The notes under the pieces: model-generated
What the model saw: only the letters and a program-made list of their open reading frames with translations
What the model was told of the DNA's origin: nothing
The model's database searches: none
Shown here: in pieces, positions 41,091 to 50,498 of the stretch
Position numbering within the stretch: position 1 is the stretch's first letter
How the letters are laid out: every line of letters starts with the position of its first letter
Assembly (NCBI RefSeq): GCF_002797445.1
Contig: NZ_PGEP01000001.1
Coordinates: 1,984,501-2,048,500 of the forward strand
DNA from: Acidovorax sp. 69
GTDB taxonomy: Bacteria; Pseudomonadota; Gammaproteobacteria; Burkholderiales; Burkholderiaceae_C
DNA: 64,000 nt
Reading direction: 5' to 3'
Position numbers and translations under genes: made by a program

Positions 41091-42819
41091 ATCATTGCTG
41101 GAGACCTCGGGCCCGATGTTGCCATCCGCTCCCACAGCTGAAGATCGCCTGGCGGTTTTGAGAGACAAAAGCCCCTCCCTGGGAGCCTCGTTGGTAAGTG
41201 CCGGTCTTGTTTCAGCAGTGGCCATCGACTATGTGTTGCAAAAGCAAAAAATCGAGAAGGTGCCAATGGGCAACCTCTTGGTGGAGCTGGGGTTTGCAAG
41301 TGCCAATGAAGTGGCGCGCCAGTTGGCGGAGCAACGCGGTCTGCGCTTTGTCAACGCCGATGAAATGCCCGAACCAGACACGGGTGTTGCGAGCGTATTT
41401 AATCGGTCCTTGTGCCTTACCTATGGCTTCTTGCCAGTGCGGGAGAACGCTGACGGGTTGATTGAGGTTGTTCTTGGCGATGCCCAGCCTGATGCGGTCA
41501 CTGAACTGGTGCAGAGAAAGTTAGGGAAAGCGTGTCATTTCTTTCAGGGGGAGTTTGACAGCGTTGCGCAGGCCATTCAGCAGCACTACTACTTTGCTGA
41601 ACATCCTCCAGCGAGATTGATCGAAAGCGAGGTGCGAAAGCTCGAGGCCGATGTGGACCGGGCCTACAGTCCAGCTCGGCTTTTAGAGCACATGCTGCAC
41701 TTGGCGGTGCGAGAGCGCGCCACAGACATTCACTTGGCGCCGACCGCACGCAGTCGCTCGGTGCTGTTGCGTGTGGATGGCGTGTTGCGTCCCGTCTTTG
41801 CTTTGTCTCCGGCGCTGGATCGATTGGTGGTTTACGTCAAGCTTCAGGCGGATATGGATGCGAGCGAGCAGCGTCTTCCGCAAGACGGGAGTTTTACTGC
41901 GCAGGTGATGGAGCACAACTTCACTCTCCGGGTTTCGACGCTTATTTCCGAGTTTGGAGAGCGCATGGTGCTGCGCCTGCTTCCGGAGCGTAGCAACCTT
42001 GACAAACTCACTGACCTAGGGTTTTTGGAAGAAGATGTCGCGGTCATGGCCAAGGCGTTCTCGCGTCCGCATGGGCTGATCTTGATCACTGGTCCTACGG
42101 GCTCCGGAAAAAGCACCACATTGCATGCAGCATTGCGCATGCAGCCACTGATTGAACGCAATGTGCTCACGGTGGAGGATCCAGTCGAGTACAGAGTTCC
42201 AGTGGCTTGCCAGACAGAGGTCAACCGCAGGGCGGGTTATGAGTTTGCCAACGCCATGCGGCATTTTTTGCGCCATGACCCGGACATTATTCTGGTAGGG
42301 GAAATCCGCGACGCTGAGACCGCCAGAGCCGCACTGGATGCCTCGTCTACGGGGCACTTGGTTCTGTCCACTCTGCATGTGGGCACCATTTTTGGTGTTA
42401 TGCCCCGACTCAAATTGTTGGGTGTTGACACCGAAACGATTGCTGAGAATTTGGTTGCGATCGTCAATCAGCGGCTGGTTCGGAGAATTTGCCCGCATTG
42501 CGCAAAACCGCGTCTCGCAACCGAAGATGAACGCCGCTGGCTGGGGAAAATGGAGTCGTCGCAAGTACCGCAGGTTTTCCAGGGTGCAGGCTGTCATAAC
42601 TGCCGCGACACCGGCTATCTGGGGCGACTGCCCGTATATGAAATGCTGGCAGTCAGCCGCGACCTGGCGGATGCCATTGCTTCAGATGCTAATCGAGCCG
42701 ATATGCGGCAGCGTGCTCTGACTGCGGGCATGCGCCCTATACATACCCTGGCGCGTCATCGTGTTCTGGCGGGGGAGACCACCATGGAAGAGATACTGCG
42801 CGCGGTGGGCGAGGACTGA
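41074..42819 (+). CDS. mshE: Type IV pilus/T2SS assembly ATPase
   Basis: A 581-aa cytoplasmic GspE/PilB/MshE-type assembly ATPase. The N-terminal domain (about residues 30-170) is of the MshEN type, which in some members binds c-di-GMP. The motor domain has Walker A GPTGSGKSTT at about 339-348, an Asp box, Walker B DIILVGEIRD and a His box STLHVGTI. A zinc-type tetra-cysteine motif CPHC...CHNC is at about 473-510. It overlaps mshM by 17 bases and is followed 22 bases later by the platform gene. No PilT-type retraction ATPase is found in the window. Strong family call. Confidence 0.92.
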   Translation: MHPPAESLLETSGPMLPSAPTAEDRLAVLRDKSPSLGASLVSAGLVSAVAIDYVLQKQKIEKVPMGNLLVELGFASANEVARQLAEQRGLRFVNADEMPEPDTGVASVFNRSLCLTYGFLPVRENADGLIEVVLGDAQPDAVTELVQRKLGKACHFFQGEFDSVAQAIQQHYYFAEHPPARLIESEVRKLEADVDRAYSPARLLEHMLHLAVRERATDIHLAPTARSRSVLLRVDGVLRPVFALSPALDRLVVYVKLQADMDASEQRLPQDGSFTAQVMEHNFTLRVSTLISEFGERMVLRLLPERSNLDKLTDLGFLEEDVAVMAKAFSRPHGLILITGPTGSGKSTTLHAALRMQPLIERNVLTVEDPVEYRVPVACQTEVNRRAGYEFANAMRHFLRHDPDIILVGEIRDAETARAALDASSTGHLVLSTLHVGTIFGVMPRLKLLGVDTETIAENLVAIVNQRLVRRICPHCAKPRLATEDERRWLGKMESSQVPQVFQGAGCHNCRDTGYLGRLPVYEMLAVSRDLADAIASDANRADMRQRALTAGMRPIHTLARHRVLAGETTMEEILRAVGED

Positions 42820-42841
42820 TCTTTATCGGCGGAACCATAGC

Positions 42842-44116
42842 ATGGCCAATCTCAATACCTACTATTACCGGGTCTTGCTTCCCCACGGATCTGTTCGATC
42901 AGGCCTGCTGCGTCTGGCCGTGAAGCGCGACCTTTCAGCACGCCTGCGCCTAGAGGCGGACACGGACGGCACGGTCATCGGGCTGTGGCGTTTCCCCGTG
43001 TGGCTGGCACTGATCGCCGATGTAGTGATGCATTTTCTCCGCCGCCAGGTGCGTAGCGAAGATTTGGCGGGCTTCTTGCGCGACCTGGGTTTGATGATGC
43101 GCGCAGGTGTCCCAGCCCTTGATGCCTTGACCACCTTGGTGGAGGAGAGTAACAGTGTAGGTAATGCTGCCATGGCAACGGTGGCTCGGAACATGCTCGA
43201 TGACCTGAATGCTGGTGTTGGCATGACAGAAGCGTTCAATCGACACCCGAATGTGTTTCCAGAGACCGTGCGTAATCTCGTCTCCATTGGTGATCAGACC
43301 GGTACGCTTGATCGCATGCTGGGTGAGGCTGCTGAGCACGTGGAGCGAATGATCAACATTCGGCGTGATATCAAAACCGCCCTGATATATCCGGCTTTTG
43401 TTTTTGCCACGATCATTGGGGTGGCAATCTTCTGGATCTATTACGTCGTGCCAAACATGGCACGTCTTTTCAAACAGTTGCAGGCCAAACTTCCGCCCAT
43501 CACCGAGGGGTTGGTGGCGTTTGCCAACCTGCTTACTGCCCATCTTCCGTGGGTGTTGCTGGTGACGGCAGTGGTGGTAGTTATATGCACTGTTTTCTTT
43601 AAGCGATCTGAGCCTTTCCAACTGGCCACATACAGTTTGCTACATCGTTTGCCTATTGCGCGAACGCTATTGGTCTCGTCGGGTATGGCTCACATTACTG
43701 AGCATCTCTCCATTTTGGTGAAAGCGGGTGTCGATCTGGTGTCGAGCCTGCGTATTCTTGGACGCGCCACAAAGAATCGTTATTACCGAAGCCGATTGAT
43801 TCAAGTCGCTGAGTCTGTTTCTCGTGGGGAATCAGTGTCTGCGTCCATGCGGCGTGTGGGGGGATTTCCTGCGATGGCTGTGCGCATGATCTCGGTAGGG
43901 GAGGAGTCAGGTAGTCTCGATCAGCAACTTTCTCACTTGGCAGGCGACTATCGTAAACGCTTGGAAGTATTGGTTAAGTCACTGGCGGAAATACTCAAAC
44001 CCCTGATCATTCTGATTGCTGGTGGGCTGTTTCTTTTTCTGATTGTTGCTTTGTTGCTGCCCATTTATGACCTCGTCCGTCAGTCGGTCACCCAAAGCAT
44101 GGGAGGCGTGCAGTGA
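42842..44116 (+). CDS. mshG: Inner-membrane platform protein (GspF/PilC type)
   Basis: A 424-aa polytopic GspF/PilC-family protein that couples the ATPase to pilin assembly. It has two GspF domains: about residues 70-195 (LAGFLRDLGLMMRAGVPALDALTTLVEE, then the first membrane helix ALIYPAFVFATIIGVAIFWIYYVVP) and about 275-400 (SGMAHITEHLSILVKAGVDLVSSLRILG, ending in the last helix PLIILIAGGLFLFLIVALLLPIY). ATG at 42842 is chosen; the longer frame from 42761 overlaps mshE. The stop overlaps a tiny ORF start (TGATG at 44114). Confidence 0.92.
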   Translation: MANLNTYYYRVLLPHGSVRSGLLRLAVKRDLSARLRLEADTDGTVIGLWRFPVWLALIADVVMHFLRRQVRSEDLAGFLRDLGLMMRAGVPALDALTTLVEESNSVGNAAMATVARNMLDDLNAGVGMTEAFNRHPNVFPETVRNLVSIGDQTGTLDRMLGEAAEHVERMINIRRDIKTALIYPAFVFATIIGVAIFWIYYVVPNMARLFKQLQAKLPPITEGLVAFANLLTAHLPWVLLVTAVVVVICTVFFKRSEPFQLATYSLLHRLPIARTLLVSSGMAHITEHLSILVKAGVDLVSSLRILGRATKNRYYRSRLIQVAESVSRGESVSASMRRVGGFPAMAVRMISVGEESGSLDQQLSHLAGDYRKRLEVLVKSLAEILKPLIILIAGGLFLFLIVALLLPIYDLVRQSVTQSMGGVQ

Positions 44117-44224
44117 TGCGGCGCGCTCATTGGTGGCAGGCTATGTTTCGTCTGCTTTGTGCGCTTGGCTGGCCTTGCAGTTCGTCCTTTGTCGATGCTT
44201 GTCCGCTCTACAGAGGGGCGCTGC

Positions 44225-44803
44225 ATGCGTAAGCCTTTAATGATTGGCGGCGGTCTGGGATTGCTGGTGTTGGTGCTGGTTGTGGGTGGGGGCTGGCTCG
44301 TTGGAAAAAACGCCGAACCAGGTGCTGTGGCCGTGAACAAGGCAGTTCGCAGTGATCGTGCTTCCCAACAAGGACTCTCCGGAGTGCTGGCTCCGCCTGC
44401 GATATCAGGCTCTGCGCCGCAGCCGCGATCTTCTCCGGCCGCTCAGGAGCGTCGCAGACGCTTGGCCGAGGTCCGGGCTGAATTCAATGCTCTGCGGGCC
44501 AAGGGTACACAGGCTCCTCCTGAGAAAATGCGGGCACTTATTGACGAACTCGAAGCGCTCTCACCGCCTGGTTTTGACCCGCGTTACTTCCAAACTCTGC
44601 GGAATATGCTGGATGCCAGTGCCCGAATCCAGACACTCAACCAAGAGCTACAAGGTCTTAGCAAGAGCGCCTCTTCGAAGGACGCAGTACGCCAACAAGC
44701 CATTGTGGATGAGATGCGCAGTTTGGGAGAGCGGGTCGGGGCAGAAGCGCGCAATCTTCAGGTGTATGCGCCCAAACCACCATCTGGAGTAAAGACTCCA
44801 TGA
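44225..44803 (+). CDS. Single-pass membrane protein, possibly MshF-like
   Basis: A 192-aa protein with an N-terminal membrane helix (about residues 7-25, IGGGLGLLVLVLVVGGGWLVG), a low-complexity Ala/Pro/Ser stretch, then a helical domain RRRRLAEVRAEFNALRAKGTQAPPEKMRALIDELEAL and a second coiled-coil-like part. No recognised family. Its position after mshG is that of mshF in MSHA loci, which is also a small bitopic protein, so the role is inferred from synteny only. ATG at 44225 is preferred over a frame start at 44159. A 38-codon ORF (44116-44232) that overlaps mshG and this start is probably not expressed. It overlaps the next gene by 4 bases. Confidence 0.6.
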   Translation: MRKPLMIGGGLGLLVLVLVVGGGWLVGKNAEPGAVAVNKAVRSDRASQQGLSGVLAPPAISGSAPQPRSSPAAQERRRRLAEVRAEFNALRAKGTQAPPEKMRALIDELEALSPPGFDPRYFQTLRNMLDASARIQTLNQELQGLSKSASSKDAVRQQAIVDEMRSLGERVGAEARNLQVYAPKPPSGVKTP

Positions 44804-45582
44804 CAGGCTTTGCACTGCGAGCGTGTGCACGAACCGCTCATTCTGCGCAGCGCGGGTTTTCCTTGTTGGAGTCGGCTGTGGCGTTGGTTGTCGCAGGCCT
44901 TATGTCGTGGGCTGCTTTCAGTGGCTATGAAACGGTGTCTGCACAACAGGAAACTGAGCGAGGCCGTGCTGAGGCCCAGCAATTACAGTCAATGCTCCGT
45001 GCGTTTGCGCTGCGGCATGGGAGGTTGCCTTGCCCGGATGTCGGTGCCAGTGGATACGAATCTTTGGCGGCAGGGGTTTGCCCCGTGGGCACACAACTGG
45101 GGTGGTTTCCCTATGTGAGTGTGGGTTTGGAGATCCCAACTGACAGACTGAGGGCCCGTTACTCGGTGTTTCGCGCACCGAATGCGATCTTCGCCCAGGA
45201 CGCAGATCTTGTTGCGGTGGCCATGGATCGCACCGGTGATAGCCCCGGAGATCCCCACTTCCTTGATATCACCGACCTCATCGTTGCACTGAACAACGCA
45301 TCTGTACTACCGGTGGTTTCGACGCGCACGTATCTAACGGGTGATGCCGGCGCCGGGGGCGCGATTGATTGCGGTGCCAACCTGCTTATGGCTGCCGCTT
45401 ACTGGGTGGTTGTTCCTCTCCAGGACAAGGACGGCGATGGCGCCCGCCTGGATCCGCCTCACGCCATGAACAGCCTTTGTGCAACCAGCCCTTCTGCTCC
45501 GCTTCGGCTCTTGTCTGACGATGTGGTTATCGCCGAGTCCCCTGCCCAACTGGCCGGATGGCTGCGCATGAGCCTGCCTTAG
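44800..45582 (+). CDS. Class-B minor pilin 1 (no C-terminal extension)
   Basis: A 260-aa prepilin: leader of 19 residues (QRG before Phe20), helix FSLLESAVALVVAGLMSWAAFSGY with Glu+5 at residue 24. The first conserved class-B block is at about 73-105 (GRLPCPDVGASGYE and GWFPYVSVGLEIP), the second at about 200-240 (VVVPLQDKDGDGARLD and DDVVIAES). The DKDGDG loop is of the calcium-binding type. It ends right after the second block, so it is the simplest member of four consecutive class-B genes. It starts inside the end of the preceding gene. A role as a minor pilin or initiator subunit is inferred from the series. Confidence 0.78.
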   Translation: MTGFALRACARTAHSAQRGFSLLESAVALVVAGLMSWAAFSGYETVSAQQETERGRAEAQQLQSMLRAFALRHGRLPCPDVGASGYESLAAGVCPVGTQLGWFPYVSVGLEIPTDRLRARYSVFRAPNAIFAQDADLVAVAMDRTGDSPGDPHFLDITDLIVALNNASVLPVVSTRTYLTGDAGAGGAIDCGANLLMAAAYWVVVPLQDKDGDGARLDPPHAMNSLCATSPSAPLRLLSDDVVIAESPAQLAGWLRMSLP

Positions 45583-45604
45583 TGGCAAATGCCTTCAAGA
45601 TTCC

Positions 45605-47944
45605 ATGCTGTCTACCAATCTGACTCTTTTCATGTACCGACCGTCGGCTCGTCGTTTGCGGGGCTTTGGTTTGTTACAAGTGCTGCTGCTCATTTCCGTC
45701 ATGGCGGGTCTTGCGACAATGGGTTACTTGCAATGGCGTGAACGCACTGCCATTGAGTCCTCGCGTCAGGAGCGCCAAGCTCTGGCGCAGGCAGATCAAG
45801 CGATCATCGCCTTTGCCACGGTGATGCGCCGCCTGCCATGTCCTGACACCAACCGTGATGGCGAGGAGGATTGCGGTGCTTTGGCCGATCAGAAAGGCTG
45901 GTTACCGTCAACGACGCTGCGCTTGGCGGGAGCCGATCCTGGTGTGGACGTCGGCCAGTTGCGCTACTTGGTGCAAAGGGGGGCAGGTGGGAACAACCTT
46001 ACTGAATTGACCGATTCCTGGAGGCCCCTAGAGTACGACGAAGATGGTCAGACCTTTAGTGCCATGCGCGCTGGCGGATATCCGAACGATATCCTCACGC
46101 TGACCGACTTATGCCAACGCCTAGAGACTGCGCGCACTACGGCCCCAGGCGCGGCCCTGGCCAGGGTCAACGCGACTCCGCTGCGGTCTGTGGCTTACGC
46201 ATTGGCGCATCCCGGTAACAACGACGCTGATGGTGACGGGGATCTGTTCGATGGGGCCAACTCGAATGCGGGGGGCAATGCCAATCTGATGGAAGATCCT
46301 GTCCGTAGGCCTGTGCTTGCGGTTTACAACGACATTGTTTTGGAGCGCTCGTTTGCCAGCCTGCAGTCGTCCTTTCATTGTCAACCGTTGATCGATTCCA
46401 TCAATACTGTGGCCTTGGGGCATGACGTGGTTGAGCAGGTTGCAGAGATGCGGGCCGACAACATCGAAGCTGCGCAACGCGCTGTGGCTTTCTCCACCCT
46501 GGCGGCCGTCATGACAGGCTTGGAGATTGTGCTGGCAGTGGCGGAAGGAATTTCCGATGCTGGCAACGCGGCAGCGGAGTGGGTGATCTGTGCAGCATCG
46601 CTGGGGCTGGCTGTAAATGCCTGCGCCGCAGCGCCGCAGCACACAGTCGCCATCGGGCTTGCGGGTGGGGTTGTTTATGCAAACATTGCCGCAGTTGCCC
46701 TCAATGCCACTGCGGCTGGCATCGCCGGGACTGCATTGACCCTAGCCGACGACGCTGCCACGCCGGCTCAGGTATGCCCTCCTCGTGATCAGACGCTCGT
46801 CAACCAGATGCTGGCCAACGCCAAGACAGAGCGTACAAATGCGGCCAATGCGCGGGCAGCCGTGCAGACCGAAGTCACCAACAAGACCAATGAGTTGAAT
46901 GCGGCGATTGCAGTCAGGACTGCGGCCATCGCGAATTTGCGCGCTGTGCTGCGTGGCAATGGAGCGTCTTCGCAGATTGACGATAGGGTTGATCCGCTAC
47001 TTACGGCGGCCCTTGAGTGGGGTAACAATTCTTTTAATAACGAAGTGGCTCAGTCAAACCTGTCCCGGGCCACTGAGGCGCGAGATGTGTGGGCGGACAA
47101 GGTTGCGAGCTACGATGCCATGCTGACTGACAGCGCTGCCTCCCTGGTGCGTTTGAATTCGGATATTGCGACTCTCGATGCGCAAATTGCGGCGACCAGC
47201 CCTGCAGATACGGATGCATTGAATTTGCTGAGGGGGAAAAGGGCCAGCAAATTGGCCGAAATTCAGATGCTTCAAAGCATCCCCGCCATGGTGACGCTTC
47301 GCAATGAAATTGCGGCCTTGGATGCGCAAATTGCGACCAATCCCCCGAACAAGGCGGAGTTGCAGGCACAGCGTGCGAGAAAAGCCCGAGAGTTGGACAG
47401 TAATCTCTTTGCAAGTGCTCGTGCTGATGCCGTAAGTTCACTGGCATCTGCTCAAGCTGCACTGGATACCGCTGTAGCAGATCGAGATACAGCTGCATCG
47501 AACTTCAGCCTCTCACAGACAAGATATCAGAACGCCTTTTCTAATTTGCTTAGTGGCTCTAGCCGCTACGCCATTTATAACGGAAATGGCGATGTGATCG
47601 GTTATCGGTGCACGAGTGCATGTACTCCCGGTGATGTGGATGTGACCAGTGCCCTCAATACCGAGTTGTGGGGTCTTTTTGGCTTTCCCGGAAATGTAAG
47701 CCCGAGCACTGACGCGACATACCTTAAACCGCTGAAGTTGCAGAAAGAATTGGATGCGCTGAATGCGAAACTGGCTGCTGCGCGGACGCGTGAGATCAAC
47801 GCTCAGGCGCAAGTCGATCAGATGCAGCAGATGGTGGATAACCCGGCTGCGTGCAATGTCACCGGGTCGGCTGTCATTCCCATGACACCCGCCCAAGCGG
47901 AGGCCATTTTGGTGGATGTAGATCGCAAGGGAGGGACGCGATGA
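45605..47944 (+). CDS. Giant class-B minor pilin with coiled coil, lacks Glu+5
   Basis: A 779-aa protein with a prepilin N-terminus: cleavage site RG before Phe21, then FGLLQVLLLISVMAGLATMGY, with Gln in place of the conserved Glu+5. The class-B blocks follow at about 75-115 (RRLPCPDTNRDGEEDCG) and 200-260 (HPGNNDADGDGDLFDGAN, with a calcium-loop pattern). Residues about 296-392 form an Ala-rich hydrophobic helical domain (LAAVMTGLEIVLAVAEG, AIGLAGGVVYANIAAVALNA), and from about 400 to 640 comes a long Ala/Gln-rich coiled coil, then a small domain with two Cys (YRCTSACTPGDVDV). By analogy with GspK, a large subunit without Glu+5 may sit at the pilus tip. The start could also be ATG at 45632. 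Stop overlaps the next start (ATGA). Confidence 0.8.
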   Translation: MLSTNLTLFMYRPSARRLRGFGLLQVLLLISVMAGLATMGYLQWRERTAIESSRQERQALAQADQAIIAFATVMRRLPCPDTNRDGEEDCGALADQKGWLPSTTLRLAGADPGVDVGQLRYLVQRGAGGNNLTELTDSWRPLEYDEDGQTFSAMRAGGYPNDILTLTDLCQRLETARTTAPGAALARVNATPLRSVAYALAHPGNNDADGDGDLFDGANSNAGGNANLMEDPVRRPVLAVYNDIVLERSFASLQSSFHCQPLIDSINTVALGHDVVEQVAEMRADNIEAAQRAVAFSTLAAVMTGLEIVLAVAEGISDAGNAAAEWVICAASLGLAVNACAAAPQHTVAIGLAGGVVYANIAAVALNATAAGIAGTALTLADDAATPAQVCPPRDQTLVNQMLANAKTERTNAANARAAVQTEVTNKTNELNAAIAVRTAAIANLRAVLRGNGASSQIDDRVDPLLTAALEWGNNSFNNEVAQSNLSRATEARDVWADKVASYDAMLTDSAASLVRLNSDIATLDAQIAATSPADTDALNLLRGKRASKLAEIQMLQSIPAMVTLRNEIAALDAQIATNPPNKAELQAQRARKARELDSNLFASARADAVSSLASAQAALDTAVADRDTAASNFSLSQTRYQNAFSNLLSGSSRYAIYNGNGDVIGYRCTSACTPGDVDVTSALNTELWGLFGFPGNVSPSTDATYLKPLKLQKELDALNAKLAAARTREINAQAQVDQMQQMVDNPAACNVTGSAVIPMTPAQAEAILVDVDRKGGTR

Positions 47945-49161
47945 TGAGCAAGCGTCTTTTGCCTCGGCAGCAGTCGGGTTTTTCACTGGTGGAGCTTGGG
48001 GTGGTGATGGCCATCGTGGGCATCATTGGGATCATTGCTTGGCGCTGGATTGCGTCCACGAGAGAGCCTCTGCAGCGACCTGCAATCGTGAGCCAACTGG
48101 CAGAGGCGCAAGCGGCGATAGAGGGCTTTGTTCTATCCCGTCATCGCCTTCCCTGCGCCGCCCTTGATGCTGATGGTCGTGAGGATTGTGGTAGCGCTAC
48201 TGCCATTTTTGTGCCCTGGCGAACACTCGGTTTGGGCAGTCGCTTTGGCCAGTTGCATTACGGAGTCAACCGCGGTGGCGTGGGCTTGGACCTCGCTGTT
48301 CTGCCGCCAGCATCCGTAGCCCCTGATTTGAATATCAACTTCAGCCCTTCTATTCCGGTACTCGCGCTCGATACTGATGCGGATGTCAACACGGCGGCAG
48401 CTGCAGTCACAGTCGCCATTGCTGCAGCCAGCGACCGTCGTACACAGATCAATGGCCTCGATTGGTGCCGTGTGGTTCGGCGGTTTGCGAGCAATTCCAC
48501 GACGGCAGGGGTGCTGGAGGCGGGAAATTCGGGGGCCAGTATTCCAGTGGCGTTCGTGTTGGTGCACCCGGGTTTGAATAATATCTTTGAAGGCAGCAAT
48601 GTGTCTGGCGGCGTAGGTGGCCGGCGATTCGATTTTCCGGGGCGACCGCAGGCTTCTGATTTTGACGATATTGCTATTGCCGTAGGGCCTGCCGATCTGT
48701 CTGCCCGTATTGGTTGCGCCGCGCGTTTGGGAGCCATGACGGCAGCGGGGCAGGGGGCTTACACCGCTTACGACAATGTGCGTGTGGTGCAGGAGTACTG
48801 GTCGTTGCGGGTGTTCGACATTGACCAGGCAGAGTCAGCTCTGGCGGGCGCTCAGTCGGGTGTCACGCTGGCCGCTGTGAATCTGGCGCTTGCCGTCGGC
48901 AGCGCTGCACTGGCGATCGCTTCCGCTTCCAATACGGAAGGAATCACGATTTTCGGTATTGCACTTTCAGCAGCGAATGCGATTGCCGCAGGTGTTGAGG
49001 TGGGTTTGGCTGCAGTAGATTTGATAGAGGCGCAACAAGCGCTGCAGGACTCCATTGATAAGGAGGCTGCTGTCCGCGCATATGTCGTGCAGCTGTTTGA
49101 AACATTCACACAGTCAATGAATGCTGCGGTATCGCTGGACGTGAAGGGACTCAATCCATGA
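47941..49161 (+). CDS. Class-B minor pilin 3 with hydrophobic C-terminal domain
   Basis: A 406-aa prepilin: cleavage QSG before Phe14, helix FSLVELGVVMAIVGIIGIIAW, Glu+5 = residue 18. Class-B block 1 is at about 68-105 (RLPCAALDADGREDCG, VPWRTLGLG, LHYGVNRGG) and block 2 at about 195-255 (VLVHPGLNNIFEGSN, DFDDIAIAVG). Residues about 297-378 are an Ala-rich hydrophobic segment with amphipathic continuation (GVTLAAVNLALAVGSAALAIASA, FGIALSAANAIAAGVEVGLAAVDLIEAQQAL). The frame extends upstream to 47851, but the ATGA overlap at 47941 is the natural start. Also overlaps the next gene by 4 bases. Confidence 0.8.
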   Translation: MMSKRLLPRQQSGFSLVELGVVMAIVGIIGIIAWRWIASTREPLQRPAIVSQLAEAQAAIEGFVLSRHRLPCAALDADGREDCGSATAIFVPWRTLGLGSRFGQLHYGVNRGGVGLDLAVLPPASVAPDLNINFSPSIPVLALDTDADVNTAAAAVTVAIAAASDRRTQINGLDWCRVVRRFASNSTTAGVLEAGNSGASIPVAFVLVHPGLNNIFEGSNVSGGVGGRRFDFPGRPQASDFDDIAIAVGPADLSARIGCAARLGAMTAAGQGAYTAYDNVRVVQEYWSLRVFDIDQAESALAGAQSGVTLAAVNLALAVGSAALAIASASNTEGITIFGIALSAANAIAAGVEVGLAAVDLIEAQQALQDSIDKEAAVRAYVVQLFETFTQSMNAAVSLDVKGLNP

Positions 49162-50471
49162 AACACCGCATGATGGGTTTCACCCTGGTTGAACTGTCTC
49201 TGGTGCTGCTGGCTCTGGGGTTGATACTGCCGGGTGCCGTGATTTTCTGGCAGTTGTCCGAGCGACATCGCGTGACGACGGTGCAGATGGATGTGCAGAA
49301 GCAATCACGCGATGCACTGGTTGGTTACCTGTATGCCAACTTTCGGCTGCCTTGTCCTGCTGCAGACACGCTGGGGGTGGAGGATTGCTCCGCGACACGC
49401 CAGGTGGGTTTTTTACCCTGGCGCACGCTCAACCTGCCCCGTCCAGAGGCTGGTACGTTGCGCTACGGGGTATACCGTGGACCATCGGCGGCAGGGGCGA
49501 TTGCTGCACCCCTTGATCAGGACTTGGCGGTCGTTCGGGATCGCATGAATCCGCTGCGCGTTCGGACTCCTGACCCGATCCCGCGTAACGCAGATGCCCC
49601 AAATCCCAACGCGCCGCCCATTCCGACGACAGCTGCCGGTCTGCTGGGCATGACGCAGTCGGGCAACGACGCTGCCCCCCTGAACGCGGCTTGTAATGCG
49701 TCCAATACTCCGCCATGCCCGCTGGGTGTGGAGAACGCGGTCAATCTGATTGACGTGTGCTTGGCTTTGAATACCGCCAGCGATGCGCTGGTGGCTCCTG
49801 CGGGGCGTCTCGCTTCGCAGGTGGGCGCGAGCAGGCGTGCCGCTGCTTTTGTGATCGCTGCACCGGGCATGCTGGATGCAGACGGTAATGGTCAGGCTTT
49901 TGATGGAGCGAACGCGTCGGCGTCCAATGCTGACCCCACTTTCGAGGCACCAGGTCGTGCAGTGACTGATACCTACGATGACATCGTGATCGCAGCAAGT
50001 CACACCGAGCTGTTTGCCGAACTGCACTGTGGGGCGGTGCTTTCTGCCGTGTCTCATGCCCATTTCAATGTAGCGACGGGTGCGTTTGTGCTTGAGCGCG
50101 CCATGTATGACTACCGGGATCAACTCTACATTGCTGTCGTATTGGCCAGGGCGGATGTGGCGGCTGCTGCTGCGGGGGTCGCCTCTGCGATAGCGGGGTC
50201 CCTGGATGCAGCCAAGGAGATGTTATCGGCCGTCGCGGACACGACGATGTCTGTTGGCGCGAGGTCGTTCCAGATTGCGCTTGCTGCCGTGGGCATCGGT
50301 CTCGCTGTTGCCAGTGACATTGCTGCTGCTTATTCAATCATTGATGCGGGGCTGTCTCTGGCAGAAGCCGAGGCTGTACATAACGATTTTGCAGCTCGTA
50401 CCACGGCGATGACCGAACTGTCCCGTTCGATCAACGTGAATGCACTGACGGCCGACGCCATTGGCCACTGA
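49158..50471 (+). CDS. Class-B minor pilin 4 with hydrophobic C-terminal domain
   Basis: A 437-aa prepilin with a very short leader of 7 residues (MKHRMMG before Phe8), helix FTLVELSLVLLALGLILPGAVIFW, Glu+5 at residue 12. Block 1 is at about 62-100 (RLPCPAADTLGVEDC, FLPWRTLNLP, LRYGVYRG) and block 2 at about 225-290 (VIAAPGMLDADGNGQAFDGAN, calcium-loop pattern, and TYDDIVIAAS). The C-terminal domain at about 323-407 is Ala-rich and hydrophobic (VLARADVAAAAAGVASAIAGS, SFQIALAAVGIGLAVASDIAAAYS). Same architecture as the preceding protein. Cotranslated with it (4-base overlap) and followed 27 bases later by the last pilin gene. Confidence 0.8.
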   Translation: MKHRMMGFTLVELSLVLLALGLILPGAVIFWQLSERHRVTTVQMDVQKQSRDALVGYLYANFRLPCPAADTLGVEDCSATRQVGFLPWRTLNLPRPEAGTLRYGVYRGPSAAGAIAAPLDQDLAVVRDRMNPLRVRTPDPIPRNADAPNPNAPPIPTTAAGLLGMTQSGNDAAPLNAACNASNTPPCPLGVENAVNLIDVCLALNTASDALVAPAGRLASQVGASRRAAAFVIAAPGMLDADGNGQAFDGANASASNADPTFEAPGRAVTDTYDDIVIAASHTELFAELHCGAVLSAVSHAHFNVATGAFVLERAMYDYRDQLYIAVVLARADVAAAAAGVASAIAGSLDAAKEMLSAVADTTMSVGARSFQIALAAVGIGLAVASDIAAAYSIIDAGLSLAEAEAVHNDFAARTTAMTELSRSINVNALTADAIGH

Positions 50472-50498
50472 TATTTTTTGCCCAAAGAGTTACGCATC

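Noticed and set aside
44116..44232. A 38-codon ORF overlapping the mshG stop (TGATG)
   Set aside because: Translational coupling is possible, but there is no recognisable domain or membrane helix and the next true gene begins within it; probably a chance ORF.
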